Positions 7,894 through 17,614 of a DNA stretch of 33,347 nt are shown piece after piece. The stretch lies in assembly GCA_028875345.1 (NCBI GenBank), contig JAPPEG010000085.1:1-33347 (forward strand). The letters are read 5' to 3'. Under the pieces are notes generated by a model. The model did not search any database. It was not told where the DNA came from and saw only the letters and a list, made by a program, of their open reading frames with translations. Every line of letters begins with the position of its first letter. The first letter of the stretch is position 1. Origin of the DNA: Gemmatimonadota bacterium (lineage in GTDB: Bacteria; Latescibacterota; UBA2968; UBA8231). The position numbers and the translations under genes are program-made.

Positions 7894-10038
7894 ATGCCCA
7901 AAATGACAAAACGCAAACTTGCAAATTTAGCCCTGCTTCTGCTGATCGGCGCTCTGATCGCCTGGGACATCTACGCCCACCAAGCGCAGACCTTTTTCGT
8001 CGGGACGGCAGGATCGGTGCACCAAGCCCAAGAGCCCTTGCAGGTAGAGGGCCTGCCCCTCCTGCGCCCCGGCACTCTTACTTTGGGCGAGGGCCATCCG
8101 ACCGTAGCGGTAGCCACTTCAAGCGACTCGGAACTGGCCGAGCCGGCAGCCCTAAACACCTCCTTGAACTTCGCGCAAGTGGACGCCATCGTCCGCCGTG
8201 CCCTTGACTTGGACCAATCGGAGCGCTCCATTCGCGCCGTTATCGAGCCAAGCGACTGGGTCGTCGTCAAAGTCAACATTGTGACCAACAGGGGAAATCC
8301 CTCCTCGGCATACTACCACAATGGCATCGAACACCCGGGCCAGATCACGGATTTGCGGGTAGTTAAGAGCGTGATTAACTACCTCATCGAGCAGGTGGGA
8401 CCGCGGCGCATCACCATTGCCGAGGGCGGGGCCGAATCTCCCCGCAAAGGCGAGCCTGGCTTTCCCACCAATGCAGAAGAAGACGGCTGGTCCGCGACCT
8501 ATCCCGAATTCGGCGATCTCTCGTACATCAAGATGCTAGAAAAGTTCGCCGCCATGGGGGTCTCCACCGTGGTGGACACCTCCGACCTCAACTACGCCCC
8601 CTTCCGCCGTGAGCCGGTTCCGGGCGGACCCATTCAGCGCTTGGGCGTGACGCGTCTGCGGTATCCAGGTGCCCAGTTCGGCTTCCACGTGGAGGGCACC
8701 GGCAGCTTCCGCAAGGAAGGCTACTTCATGCCCGAACCGATCATAGACGCCGATAAAGTAATTTCCATCGCCGCCATGAAGACCACCATCTACGGCACCA
8801 CCCTAGGCATCAAGAACTACGTCGGCACCCTCGCCTCGGGAGCCTACGGCGACGGCACCTCCAAGCGTCAACACTACCAGAACAACCCCGAGCACGGGTA
8901 CGTGGACCTGTTCTCCTACAACCCGGCGGCCTATACCGTCATCGAGGGATTCTGGGGCACCGAAGGCGACGGGCCGCAGTGGGGGCAGAACGTCCAACAC
9001 AACGTGGTAGTAGCAGGCGGCGATCCCCTCGCCACCGAAGCCATGGCCAACGTGGTCATGGGCTTCAATCCGCTCGACTTGGAGCATCTCTACCTAGCAG
9101 CGACCAAGGGCTTTGGCACTTTCGATCTAAATCGGATCCAAGTGGAGGGACGCGCGCCCGCTAGCGCGCAGCGCAACTTCGTCAAATCCCGTGGCGGCAG
9201 TCGGCAGGGCGCGTTCTACGGGCGCGGCATCCGGCGCTGGCTCGTCGCCGGTCCGTTTCCCAACAGCAGCGATATCGGCTTCGAACCTCTGCCCAACGAA
9301 GCCCAGCTATATCCCCGAAAGGACGAGCCGGCCGGCGATGTGGTGTGGACGCAGGTAGAGCACCTCGGTTATACCGCTGAAGTCTTACCGTTGGGCGACC
9401 TCAATGGAAAGGATCAGGACATCGCCAACTACGCCTTCACTCTAGTGCATACACCGCAGGCGCAGGAAGGCTTCCTGTGGCTCGGCTACGGCGACTACGC
9501 CAAGGTCTGGCTGAATGGCGATGTAGTCTATGAGAACGTCGCTCGGCGCAATTTTCAACTGGCCGACCAGAAGGTTCCGATTCGTCTAGTACAGGGGGAA
9601 AACAGACTGCTCTTCAAAATCGGCAACTCAGCCGGGAACACCGTGCTGGCCGCGCACGTGGTGGACCAAGACGGGGACCGCCTACCCGGCATTGAATTCC
9701 TGCTGCCGGGCGAGATTCCCACGGCCGTGGAAGAGTCAACGGCCAGCCAGCCCCTACCAGAATCACCGGTGCTACTGGAAAACTACCCGAATCCATTCAA
9801 TCCCAGCACCCGCATCCGCTTCGCCCTGCCCCAAGCAGGACCTGCTAAGCTGGACATCTACAATGCGGCGGGCCAGTGGATCTGTACCCTGGTGGAAGGA
9901 GACGTCACCTCGGGCTATCACGAGGTGATGTGGGACGCGCGCAACGCCTCGGGCTTCAACGTGGCTAGCGGAACCTACTTCGCCGTCCTCAAGGCCGGTG
10001 ATCTGCGCAAGGCCCGACCCATGACCTTGGTTCGCTGA
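7894..10038 (+). CDS. DUF362 domain protein with N-terminal TM, beta-sandwich module and C-terminal FlgD-Ig/T9SS-like sorting domain
   Basis: ATG 7894; TM RKLANLALLLLIGALIAWDIYA; DUF362-like DWVVVKVNIVTNRGNP...ITDLRVVKSVINYLIEQVGPRRITIAEGG; C-term LLENYPNPFNPSTRIRFALPQAGPAKLDIYNAAGQ. Confidence 0.82.
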   Translation: MPKMTKRKLANLALLLLIGALIAWDIYAHQAQTFFVGTAGSVHQAQEPLQVEGLPLLRPGTLTLGEGHPTVAVATSSDSELAEPAALNTSLNFAQVDAIVRRALDLDQSERSIRAVIEPSDWVVVKVNIVTNRGNPSSAYYHNGIEHPGQITDLRVVKSVINYLIEQVGPRRITIAEGGAESPRKGEPGFPTNAEEDGWSATYPEFGDLSYIKMLEKFAAMGVSTVVDTSDLNYAPFRREPVPGGPIQRLGVTRLRYPGAQFGFHVEGTGSFRKEGYFMPEPIIDADKVISIAAMKTTIYGTTLGIKNYVGTLASGAYGDGTSKRQHYQNNPEHGYVDLFSYNPAAYTVIEGFWGTEGDGPQWGQNVQHNVVVAGGDPLATEAMANVVMGFNPLDLEHLYLAATKGFGTFDLNRIQVEGRAPASAQRNFVKSRGGSRQGAFYGRGIRRWLVAGPFPNSSDIGFEPLPNEAQLYPRKDEPAGDVVWTQVEHLGYTAEVLPLGDLNGKDQDIANYAFTLVHTPQAQEGFLWLGYGDYAKVWLNGDVVYENVARRNFQLADQKVPIRLVQGENRLLFKIGNSAGNTVLAAHVVDQDGDRLPGIEFLLPGEIPTAVEESTASQPLPESPVLLENYPNPFNPSTRIRFALPQAGPAKLDIYNAAGQWICTLVEGDVTSGYHEVMWDARNASGFNVASGTYFAVLKAGDLRKARPMTLVR

Positions 10039-10064
10039 GCGTAGACTTCACCGCGCCTTCAGGC

Positions 10065-11081
10065 GTGAAAATGATTCAAACCCTTTACCACGACCTGACG
10101 CATCCGCTCTGGCAAGCCGCCAGCATTGCAGAGCATTACCTGCGGAATACCTACACGCTGCGCGTCTTGGCAAATTTCTGGGATTTGGCAGCCCAGCTCT
10201 GGTACTTTGTGGTCCTAGGTGCCCTGTTCAGCACCCTAGCCTGGCGCTACTTGCCTAAGACTCGGATCCGCCGCACCCTCCAGCAACGAGCCAACGGCTC
10301 CATTGTGGCATCCACCCTGCTAGCCCTGATCTCGCCCCTGTGTACCTTTGCCGCCATTCCCGTGGCCGGCCGCCTAATTAATATGGGCGTACCGGCCGCA
10401 CCTTTGGTGGCCTTTGTCGTGGCTTCGCCGCTGATGAACCCCGCCCTGTTCGTGTACACCGCTGGCACCATAAGTATGGAAATGGCCGTAGCCCGGTTGG
10501 TCTCGGCGGCCAGCGTGGGACTGTTGGCCGGTTTTGCAGCCCAGTCCACTCTGCGTCGCCTAACGTTCGCCGTCCGCACAGCCGTCCCTGCGGAACACGC
10601 TCCGGCCAAGACGGACGGGCGGTCTGAAGTCAGAATACTAGCACAGCGCTTTCGCGGCGATTTGCTCTTCATCGCCAAATTCTTCGGCCTGGGAATCTTC
10701 ATCGCCGCTTTGGTAAAGACCTTCCTGTCCCAAGAGCTAGTGCTGGCGCTGGTCGGCCCCGGTAGCGTCTGGGCCGTGCCCGTGGCTGTGGCTCTGGGGG
10801 TGCCGCTCTACGCCTGCGGCGGCGGCAGCATTCCCATTGTCGAGAGCATGATGCAGATGGGGATGAGTCCGGGGGCGGCCTTGGGCTTTTTCATTGCCGG
10901 GCCAGCCACCAAGTTCTCCACTCTGACCATGCTTGGGGCGGTCTGGGGCCGCCGCATCTTGCTATTCTACCTCAGTTTGATGTTGGTGGGGGCTCTGGTC
11001 TGGGGGTTTCTCTATCCCTTTGGCGGCGAAAATATCCAAGCCAAGACGGGCGGGGTCTACGAGGAACTGATGGGCCGATGA
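10065..11081 (+). CDS. Permease, YraQ/DUF318 family
   Basis: 338 aa; ISPLCTFAAIPVAGRLINMGVPAAPLVAFVVASPLMNPALF and ACGGGSIPIVESMMQMGMSPGAALGFFIAGPATKFSTL. Confidence 0.82.
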   Translation: MKMIQTLYHDLTHPLWQAASIAEHYLRNTYTLRVLANFWDLAAQLWYFVVLGALFSTLAWRYLPKTRIRRTLQQRANGSIVASTLLALISPLCTFAAIPVAGRLINMGVPAAPLVAFVVASPLMNPALFVYTAGTISMEMAVARLVSAASVGLLAGFAAQSTLRRLTFAVRTAVPAEHAPAKTDGRSEVRILAQRFRGDLLFIAKFFGLGIFIAALVKTFLSQELVLALVGPGSVWAVPVAVALGVPLYACGGGSIPIVESMMQMGMSPGAALGFFIAGPATKFSTLTMLGAVWGRRILLFYLSLMLVGALVWGFLYPFGGENIQAKTGGVYEELMGR

Positions 11082-11206
11082 ACAGATCGACAGACCTCGT
11101 CGAGATCACCAGCGAATTCTTCTACGCCGACTATCTCCCACCCTTGAGACAAGGAGCAAATTGCGTTTTATTTGCGAACCTATCTGCTAGGAGAATGACG
11201 CCATGA
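11078..11206 (+). CDS. Small ORF (42 aa) overlapping neighbours by ATGA at both ends
   Basis: MNRSTDLVEITSEFFYADYLPPLRQGANCVLFANLSARRMTP*; start overlaps permease stop (11078-11081), stop overlaps PhyH start (11203-11206). Confidence 0.3.
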   Translation: MNRSTDLVEITSEFFYADYLPPLRQGANCVLFANLSARRMTP

Positions 11207-12063
11207 CAAACCAGATTGATCACACCTTCAAGGCTGTGCCGACCCACGACGAACTGCGCGAAATGGACCGCGACTTGCGCTTCTATCCCAGCACCGTCGA
11301 CGACCCCACCACCCTCACTACCGAACAGGTCGCCGCTTTCAACCAAGACGGCTACCTCAAGGGCTCGCGCATTTTCGACGACGCCGAGATTGCCGAGCAC
11401 CGGGCCTTCTTCGACGAGCAACTGAGAAAGGTTATGGCCGCCGGCTATGGTAGCTTCACCCTCAGCTCGGCGCATCTCAAGTTCGCCAAGGTCTATGACC
11501 TCATGCACCATCCCAAGATCCTCGCCTGCGTCCACGATCTCCTCGGTCCCGAGTTGATCGGCCTAGCCTCACACTACTTCTGCAAGATGCCCAAGGACGG
11601 CACCACCATCTCCTGGCACCAAGACGCCAGCTACTGGCCGCTGACTCCTTCAAAGACGGCGACCGTCTGGCTAGCGATTGACGACGCTGACATCGACAAT
11701 GGCTGCATGCGCTTCGTCGCGGGCTCGCAGCTCCACGGCCAGCTCGAATTCCGCCCAAGCGACGCCTCGGAAAACAACGTCCTCGATCAGACGGTGGAAG
11801 ATGTTGAGCGCTACGGCGAGATCGTCGACGTCGAGCTCAAGGCCGGCGAGGTCTCGATCCACTCTGACCTGCTTTTGCACAGCTCGCACTACAACGAATC
11901 GGATCGCCGTCGCTGCGGGCTAACGCTGCGCTACTGCACCCCCGACGTGCGCGCAATCCCCGGCTACTCTTGGGAGAAGGAAGGCGTGCTGATTAACGCC
12001 GCCGATCCGGCTGGCCACTGGGGCAACCCGGCCCGGCCCGAGCGCGACTACGAGGTGGCTTGA
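11203..12063 (+). CDS. Phytanoyl-CoA dioxygenase (PhyH) family protein
   Basis: 286 aa; FNQDGYLKGSRIF, ISWHQDASYWPL, DNGCMRFVAGS, HSDLLLHSS. Confidence 0.92.
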   Translation: MTNQIDHTFKAVPTHDELREMDRDLRFYPSTVDDPTTLTTEQVAAFNQDGYLKGSRIFDDAEIAEHRAFFDEQLRKVMAAGYGSFTLSSAHLKFAKVYDLMHHPKILACVHDLLGPELIGLASHYFCKMPKDGTTISWHQDASYWPLTPSKTATVWLAIDDADIDNGCMRFVAGSQLHGQLEFRPSDASENNVLDQTVEDVERYGEIVDVELKAGEVSIHSDLLLHSSHYNESDRRRCGLTLRYCTPDVRAIPGYSWEKEGVLINAADPAGHWGNPARPERDYEVA

Positions 12064-12067
12064 GCCG

Positions 12068-13546
12068 ATGGCAAACGACAGACCGCACGTCCTCCTGATT
12101 TCCACCGACCATTGGTCCGCTTCCCTCTTGGGCGAAGCCAACCATTCCGCCATTCTCACCCCCACCCTCGACTCTTTAGCCCGCAGCGGCACCCGCTTTG
12201 CCAACACCTATAGCGAATGCCCGGTCTGCATTCCCGCTCGTCGCACCCTGATGACGGGCACTTCGCCGCGCACCCACGGCGACCGGGTCTTCAAAACGAC
12301 CGCCCCCATGCCCGAGCTGCCGACCGTGGCGCAGACCTTCCGCGACGCCGGCTATCAAGCGTATGCCGTTGGCAAGCTCCACGTCTATCCCCAGCGCGAC
12401 CGCATCGGTTTCGACGACGTGCTCCTCGACGAAGAAGGCCGGCCGCATTTGGGAGCGGTTGACGACTACGATCTCTTCTTGGCGGACCAAGGCCATGCGG
12501 GTATGGGTTTTGCCCACGGCATGAGCAACAACGAATATTCCTTCCGCCCCTGGCACTTGCCCGAGGACTGCCACCCCACCACTTGGGCGGCGCGCCAGAT
12601 GAGCCGGATGATTAAGCGGCGCAACCCGGCCAAGCCCGGCTTCTGGTACCTGTCCTTCCGCCACCCACACCCACCGCTGGTGCCCTTGCAGAGCTATCTC
12701 GACCTCTACCGCGACATCGACATCGACGCGCCGCACCACGGCACTTGGGCACGCGACTTTGACGATCTGCCCTATGCGCTCAAAGTCATTCAAGGAGCCA
12801 ACGCCCACCTCAAGGGGCCGGAGGTTCTGCGCATCCGCCGCGCCTTCTACGCGCTCTGCACCCAGATTGACCACCAACTCCGCGTGGTCATCGGCACCCT
12901 GCGCGAGGAGGGGCTGCTCGACAATACCATTATTTGCTTCACAGCCGACCACGGCGATATGCTCGGCAACCACGGCCTCTGGGCCAAGCGGCTCTACTAT
13001 GAGCAGTCGGCCAACGTGCCGATGATCTTGCTCGGAGGCCGGGACGGACGAGTGCCGCATCACACCGTCGATGACCGCCTCGTCGGCTGGCAGGACGTCA
13101 TGCCGACCTTGCTCGACCTAGCGGGCATCAATATCCCCGACACCGTCGAGGGCCTATCGATGGTCGGCGAGGAACGGCGCAGTTATCTCTACGGCGAATG
13201 CGGCGAAGGGACGACTGCCACCCGCATGATCCACGCGGGGCGACACAAACTGATCTACTATCCGGTGGGCAACCGCGTCCAACTCTTTGATCTCGCAAGC
13301 GACCCCAGCGAGCTGAACGACCTCGCTGGCTCACCAGACCACGCCGCAATACAGGCCCAGCTCAGCGAGCGCCTCGTCGGCGAACTCTACGGCAGCGACG
13401 AAGCCTGGGTCCAAGACGATCAACTCGTCGGCTTACCCGACCAGCAATGGGCACCCCGTCCCAACCGCAACCTCTCCGGCCAACGCGGCCAGCACTATCC
13501 CACGCCACCCCAAATCGGCGCAGACAAAGTCGTTGGAGCGCCGTGA
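12068..13546 (+). CDS. Sulfatase (arylsulfatase/alkaline phosphatase superfamily)
   Basis: NDRPHVLLISTDHWSA...; formylglycine motif CIPAR in ECPVCIPARRTLMTGTSP; FTADHGDMLGNHGLWAKRLYYEQSANVPMI. Confidence 0.95.
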   Translation: MANDRPHVLLISTDHWSASLLGEANHSAILTPTLDSLARSGTRFANTYSECPVCIPARRTLMTGTSPRTHGDRVFKTTAPMPELPTVAQTFRDAGYQAYAVGKLHVYPQRDRIGFDDVLLDEEGRPHLGAVDDYDLFLADQGHAGMGFAHGMSNNEYSFRPWHLPEDCHPTTWAARQMSRMIKRRNPAKPGFWYLSFRHPHPPLVPLQSYLDLYRDIDIDAPHHGTWARDFDDLPYALKVIQGANAHLKGPEVLRIRRAFYALCTQIDHQLRVVIGTLREEGLLDNTIICFTADHGDMLGNHGLWAKRLYYEQSANVPMILLGGRDGRVPHHTVDDRLVGWQDVMPTLLDLAGINIPDTVEGLSMVGEERRSYLYGECGEGTTATRMIHAGRHKLIYYPVGNRVQLFDLASDPSELNDLAGSPDHAAIQAQLSERLVGELYGSDEAWVQDDQLVGLPDQQWAPRPNRNLSGQRGQHYPTPPQIGADKVVGAP

Positions 13547-14988
13547 AACCGCGCAATTTTCTCTTCATTTTGTCCGACCAGCACCACCGGCTCGCTAGCG
13601 GCTGCTACGGCAATCCACTGGTGCAGACGCCCCATCTGGACGCCTTAGCTGCTCGCGGCACTCGCTTCCAGAACGCCTATACCAATTGCCCGATCTGCGT
13701 TCCGGCCCGCGCCTCGCTGGCCACCGGCCGCTACGTGCATCAGATCGGCTACTGGGACAACGGACATCCCTATGACGGCACGCCCGTCTCCTGGCATCAG
13801 CGCCTGCGCGAACAGGGCTTCTGCTGCGATTCGATCGGCAAGCTGCACTTCAAGGGGCAAGGCGCAGATCACGGATTTAGCGAGGAAATCGAGCCGTTGC
13901 ACGTAGTCGATGGCGTCGGCGATGTCCTCGGCTGCATCCGCGATCAGCCGCCCTTTCGCGACAAGCACGGCGAGCTTGGGCGAGCGGGCGCGGGCGATTC
14001 GACTTATTTGCAGTACGACGCCCTCTGCACCGAACACGCCTTGCGCTGGCTCGCCGAACACCGCGACGATGCCAAGCCTTGGGTGGTTTTCCTCAATTTC
14101 GTCTGTCCGCATCCACCCTATATCGCCCCGCCGGAAATCTACGCCCAATACCCGCTTGCAGACGTGCCGCTGCCACCGCAGTGGACGCCTGACACGTGGC
14201 CCGATCATCCCGCGCTAGACTACTTCCGCCGCTTCTTCCGCTTCGACCAAGGGCACAGCGAAGAGACGGTGCGGCGAGTTACAGCCGCGTACTACGGTAC
14301 CACGACCTATCTCGACCAGCAGATCGGTCGCGTACTCAGTGCGCTCGACGAGTTCAGCCTGACGGATTCCACCCGCGTTCTCTACACGTCTGATCACGGC
14401 GAGTGTTTGGGAGCCCGAGGCATCTTCGGCAAGTTCACGCTCTACGACGAGGCCGCGGCTGTGCCGATGATTATGGCTGGGCCTGACGTGCCGGAGGGGA
14501 AGGTGGTGCAGACGCCTGTTTCTTTGGTGGATTGCTTTCCAACCGCGCTCGAATGCGTCGGGGCTAAACTGATCGACGAAGACCTCCCCAGCCGCTCGCT
14601 GTGGCAGATCGCACAAGGGGACGATCAAGAGCGCACCGTCTTTAGCGAGTATCACGCGCTGGGCACCGAGCACGGCACCTACATGTTGCGCCGCAATCGC
14701 TACAAGTACAATTACTACGTCGGCGCACCACCGCAACTCTTCGACCTGGCGGAGGATCCCGACGAGCTAAACGACTTGTCCGGAATGCCTGAACACCAAG
14801 ACCTGTTGCGAGATTGCGAAAGAGAATTGCGCGCCTTGCTCGACCCGGAAGCAGTTGACGAGCAGGTCCATGCCAGCCAGCGGGCAACCATCGAAGCGGC
14901 GGGCGGGACGGCTGCAGTGATCCAACGCGGTGCCTTCGACCACTCGCCGACGCCCGGGGAAAAAGCCGCATTTAGATCGCACCAGTGA
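13543..14988 (+). CDS. Sulfatase
   Basis: GTG start 13543 overlapping upstream stop (GTGA); KPRNFLFILSDQHH; CVPAR in NCPICVPARASLATGR; YTSDHGECLGARGIFGKFTLYDEAAAVPMIMAGP. Confidence 0.95.
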   Translation: MKPRNFLFILSDQHHRLASGCYGNPLVQTPHLDALAARGTRFQNAYTNCPICVPARASLATGRYVHQIGYWDNGHPYDGTPVSWHQRLREQGFCCDSIGKLHFKGQGADHGFSEEIEPLHVVDGVGDVLGCIRDQPPFRDKHGELGRAGAGDSTYLQYDALCTEHALRWLAEHRDDAKPWVVFLNFVCPHPPYIAPPEIYAQYPLADVPLPPQWTPDTWPDHPALDYFRRFFRFDQGHSEETVRRVTAAYYGTTTYLDQQIGRVLSALDEFSLTDSTRVLYTSDHGECLGARGIFGKFTLYDEAAAVPMIMAGPDVPEGKVVQTPVSLVDCFPTALECVGAKLIDEDLPSRSLWQIAQGDDQERTVFSEYHALGTEHGTYMLRRNRYKYNYYVGAPPQLFDLAEDPDELNDLSGMPEHQDLLRDCERELRALLDPEAVDEQVHASQRATIEAAGGTAAVIQRGAFDHSPTPGEKAAFRSHQ

Positions 14989-15072
14989 TGTTGAGCAGCA
15001 CCCATTTAGCGCGCTGATGCGCGAGCACTGAGCGCAATTTGCCCTGATGTACTGTCGGCCTTTTCTTTTTTT

Positions 15073-16374
15073 ATGCCCGACACCCCAAGCAACACGGCAA
15101 ACCCCAGGCACAGAATTTCTCCAGCAACTCGTCGCCGCAGCCAGTCGCGGCTGATCGGCGTCGCCGTTAGCGGCTCGATCAGTAGTGCCCTCCTCACTTC
15201 TCTCGTCCCCCTCTTTCTCCTCTCGCTCAATGCTTCGCCTTTTCTCATCGGTTTAGTCGCCACCAGCGAGTATTTACAAAGGATGGGGCGCGTCGTCGGG
15301 TTGCAGCTAATGCACCGCACTGGGAAGGCCGGGGTCTTCTTTTGGGGTCGGCTCTGCTCGTTCCCGGCCGGGCTAGCACTGGCGCTGTTGGCGTTCTATG
15401 GCGCAAACGGGGTTTGGGCCGCTTGGATCGGCCTAGCCCTGTTTAGCGCGCGCGGTCTCGCATACCAAGCGGGCAACACCGCTTGGTGGCCCCTAGTCCA
15501 AGACAACACCGCTAGCAGTGGGCTCGGAGCCTTTCTAACGCGCATGCGCCTTCAGCAGCGCCTGCTCGAACTCGCCTTGCCCATCCTGATCGGCTGGTAC
15601 CTCGGCTCTCAGCCCATGGCTGACGACTTTGGGCCGCTCTTTGCCCTAGCAGTTTTCTCCACTTTCGGTGGGGCCTTCTTGGCTCGCCAAGTAGCTGAGC
15701 GACCTCTGTCCCCGCCCGGCGAAGGCCTCATCCGCCGCTTGCGCCAAGCCTTAGCTACGCCCCAGATGCGCGCATACGCGCTCTTTGTCATGGCCCGCAC
15801 GGCCGTGCTAGCGGCGACCTTTCCGCTGTGGGTCGTGGCGCTCACGGATTGGGGGCTGCCCGTTAGCTACTTCGTCTGGATGACGCCAGTACAAGCCCTC
15901 GGCTATGTGGCGGGGCTGCATGGCTGGGGTCGGATGGTGGACCGGCACGGCAGCCGGGGACCGCTGACCATTACTCTGTTGCTACAAGCGGCCATGGCAC
16001 CCGCTTGGCTCTTCCTGCCTACGGGACTTCCGTGGATTGCACTCTGGGCGGGGGGAGTCTATCTGCTCTGGGGTGCGCTGGACGGCGGCCACCAAATGGG
16101 GCAGTCGCGGGCGATGATCGACGCTGTCTCCAAAGAGCACCAAGCCGAAGGATTCTCCCTTGCGATGTACGCCTCGGCGCTAGGGGGTATTGTCGGCGGC
16201 ATCGCGGGTGGGGCTTGTTTCCAATGGTCTGCTGCGCTGGCAGGTCCGCGGGGGCCGCTTTTTTATTTGTGTGCAGTCCAGTTCGCGTTTGTTGCGGCTT
16301 GGCTGCTCAGTACTCGGCTGGCCGGTTACCGGGAGCAAACCCCCGTGCGCCGCTTCTGGCGCTTGTCATCTTAG
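15073..16374 (+). CDS. MFS-type transporter
   Basis: 433 aa, ~12 hydrophobic segments; SSALLTSLVPLFLLSLNASPFLIGLVATSEYLQRMGRVVGLQL. Confidence 0.75.
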   Translation: MPDTPSNTANPRHRISPATRRRSQSRLIGVAVSGSISSALLTSLVPLFLLSLNASPFLIGLVATSEYLQRMGRVVGLQLMHRTGKAGVFFWGRLCSFPAGLALALLAFYGANGVWAAWIGLALFSARGLAYQAGNTAWWPLVQDNTASSGLGAFLTRMRLQQRLLELALPILIGWYLGSQPMADDFGPLFALAVFSTFGGAFLARQVAERPLSPPGEGLIRRLRQALATPQMRAYALFVMARTAVLAATFPLWVVALTDWGLPVSYFVWMTPVQALGYVAGLHGWGRMVDRHGSRGPLTITLLLQAAMAPAWLFLPTGLPWIALWAGGVYLLWGALDGGHQMGQSRAMIDAVSKEHQAEGFSLAMYASALGGIVGGIAGGACFQWSAALAGPRGPLFYLCAVQFAFVAAWLLSTRLAGYREQTPVRRFWRLSS

Positions 16375-16424
16375 AGCCTCCGTCGTATGTTGCTTAATCT
16401 TCACTTCAAGATGCTCATGGACGC

Positions 16425-17534
16425 ATGATCCACACTGCAAACGCTCTTGCCGAACTTGTCGAGCGCGCTCTAGACTGTGAGCGCGTTGCCCTAGACACTG
16501 AATTCGTTTGGAACCGCACCTACTATCCCAAGCTAGGCGTGATCCAATTGGCTCTCGCCGACGGCGACTGCCACCTGATTGACCCGGTGGCGATTGCGGA
16601 TCTTTCGCCTCTGGGTACCCTGTTAGAGCACCCAAAGGTCGAACTGATTCTCCACGACGCCCAACAGGACTTGGCCATTCTGCGCCGGGCCACGGGTGCT
16701 TTTCCGCGCAACATCTTCGACACCCGCTGCGCAGCCGGGCTTGCCAATATGAGTTCTACCACTTCGCTGGCTGAGCTTTTGGAGCAGACCCTCGGCGTGG
16801 TCCTCGACAAAACCGAGACACTCACCAATTGGGTCCGCCGCCCGCTCTCCGAGGACCAGCTAGCGTACGCCATTGAGGACGTGCGCTATCTGCACAAGGC
16901 GCACGACGTGTTGCAGGCGCGCGTCGAGGAAATCGGTCGCGGCTCTTGGCTGGCAGAGGAAATGGCCGCGTACGACGACCCGAGTCTATACGAGGAGCGA
17001 GACCCGCGAGAGCAATTCACGCGGATCAAGGGCACGGGCCGAGCTTCCCCGCGCGAATTGGCCATTCTCCGCGAGTTGGCCGCTTGGCGCGAAAAGGAAG
17101 CCCAGCGATGCGACCGGCCGCGCAATCACGTGTTGACGGACGAAGTCCTCGTGTTGCTAGCCCGGCGCAAGCCTCAGTCGCTGGAGGAACTGGGCCGGAT
17201 CCGCACGCTCGGCAATCACCGCTACGACCGCTATCTTCTCGAACAGATTCGCCGTGGCTTGGCCGTCCCCGACGCGGAGTGCCCGCCCCGGCTGCGCCGA
17301 CCGCAGCTCGACAAGGAGGTCATCGAACGCAAGCTCGCCCAGTCCATGGATCACTTGCGCCGCCAAAGCGACGCGGCGCGGATTGATGCGCCCTTTGTCG
17401 CGACCCGCGCCGAAGTGCACAATCTAGTCATCGCCGCAGTCGCGGCCACGCCCGAGGATCATCGCCTCCTGCGCGGGTGGCGGCGCGATTTCATTGGCGA
17501 AGCCCTATACGGCATCGCCACTTGCCCCGAGTAA
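16425..17534 (+). CDS. rnd: Ribonuclease D
   Basis: VALDTEFVWNRTYYPKLGVIQLA (DEDD exonuclease motif I), HDAQQDLAILRR, FDTRCAAGL, AYAIEDVRYLHKAHDVL; HRDC region at C-terminus. Confidence 0.92.
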   Translation: MIHTANALAELVERALDCERVALDTEFVWNRTYYPKLGVIQLALADGDCHLIDPVAIADLSPLGTLLEHPKVELILHDAQQDLAILRRATGAFPRNIFDTRCAAGLANMSSTTSLAELLEQTLGVVLDKTETLTNWVRRPLSEDQLAYAIEDVRYLHKAHDVLQARVEEIGRGSWLAEEMAAYDDPSLYEERDPREQFTRIKGTGRASPRELAILRELAAWREKEAQRCDRPRNHVLTDEVLVLLARRKPQSLEELGRIRTLGNHRYDRYLLEQIRRGLAVPDAECPPRLRRPQLDKEVIERKLAQSMDHLRRQSDAARIDAPFVATRAEVHNLVIAAVAATPEDHRLLRGWRRDFIGEALYGIATCPE

Positions 17535-17536
17535 TC

Positions 17537-17557
17537 CGGCCACACTTGATGTGGCCG
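17537..17557. terminator. Hairpin right after rnd: CGGCCACA-CTTGA-TGTGGCCG; possible terminator/attenuator without T-tract
   Basis: Perfect 8-bp stem and 5-nt loop starting 3 nt after the rnd stop; no T-run follows. Confidence 0.4.
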
Positions 17558-17614
17558 CATGAGGTACAGCCGGACACAGATCGTCGCGTAGAACACCGAT
17601 GACGCCGCCCTTGG

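Noticed and set aside
12176-13063. 295-aa minus-strand ORF inside the sulfatase gene
   Set aside because: Antisense shadow ORF of a well supported sulfatase; no domain signal
15054-15073. Terminator or strong RBS element before the MFS gene (GTCGG...TTTTCTTTTTTTATG)
   Set aside because: Only a 5-bp stem with a long loop can be drawn (GTCGG/CCGAC) and the T-run runs into the start codon; not convincing
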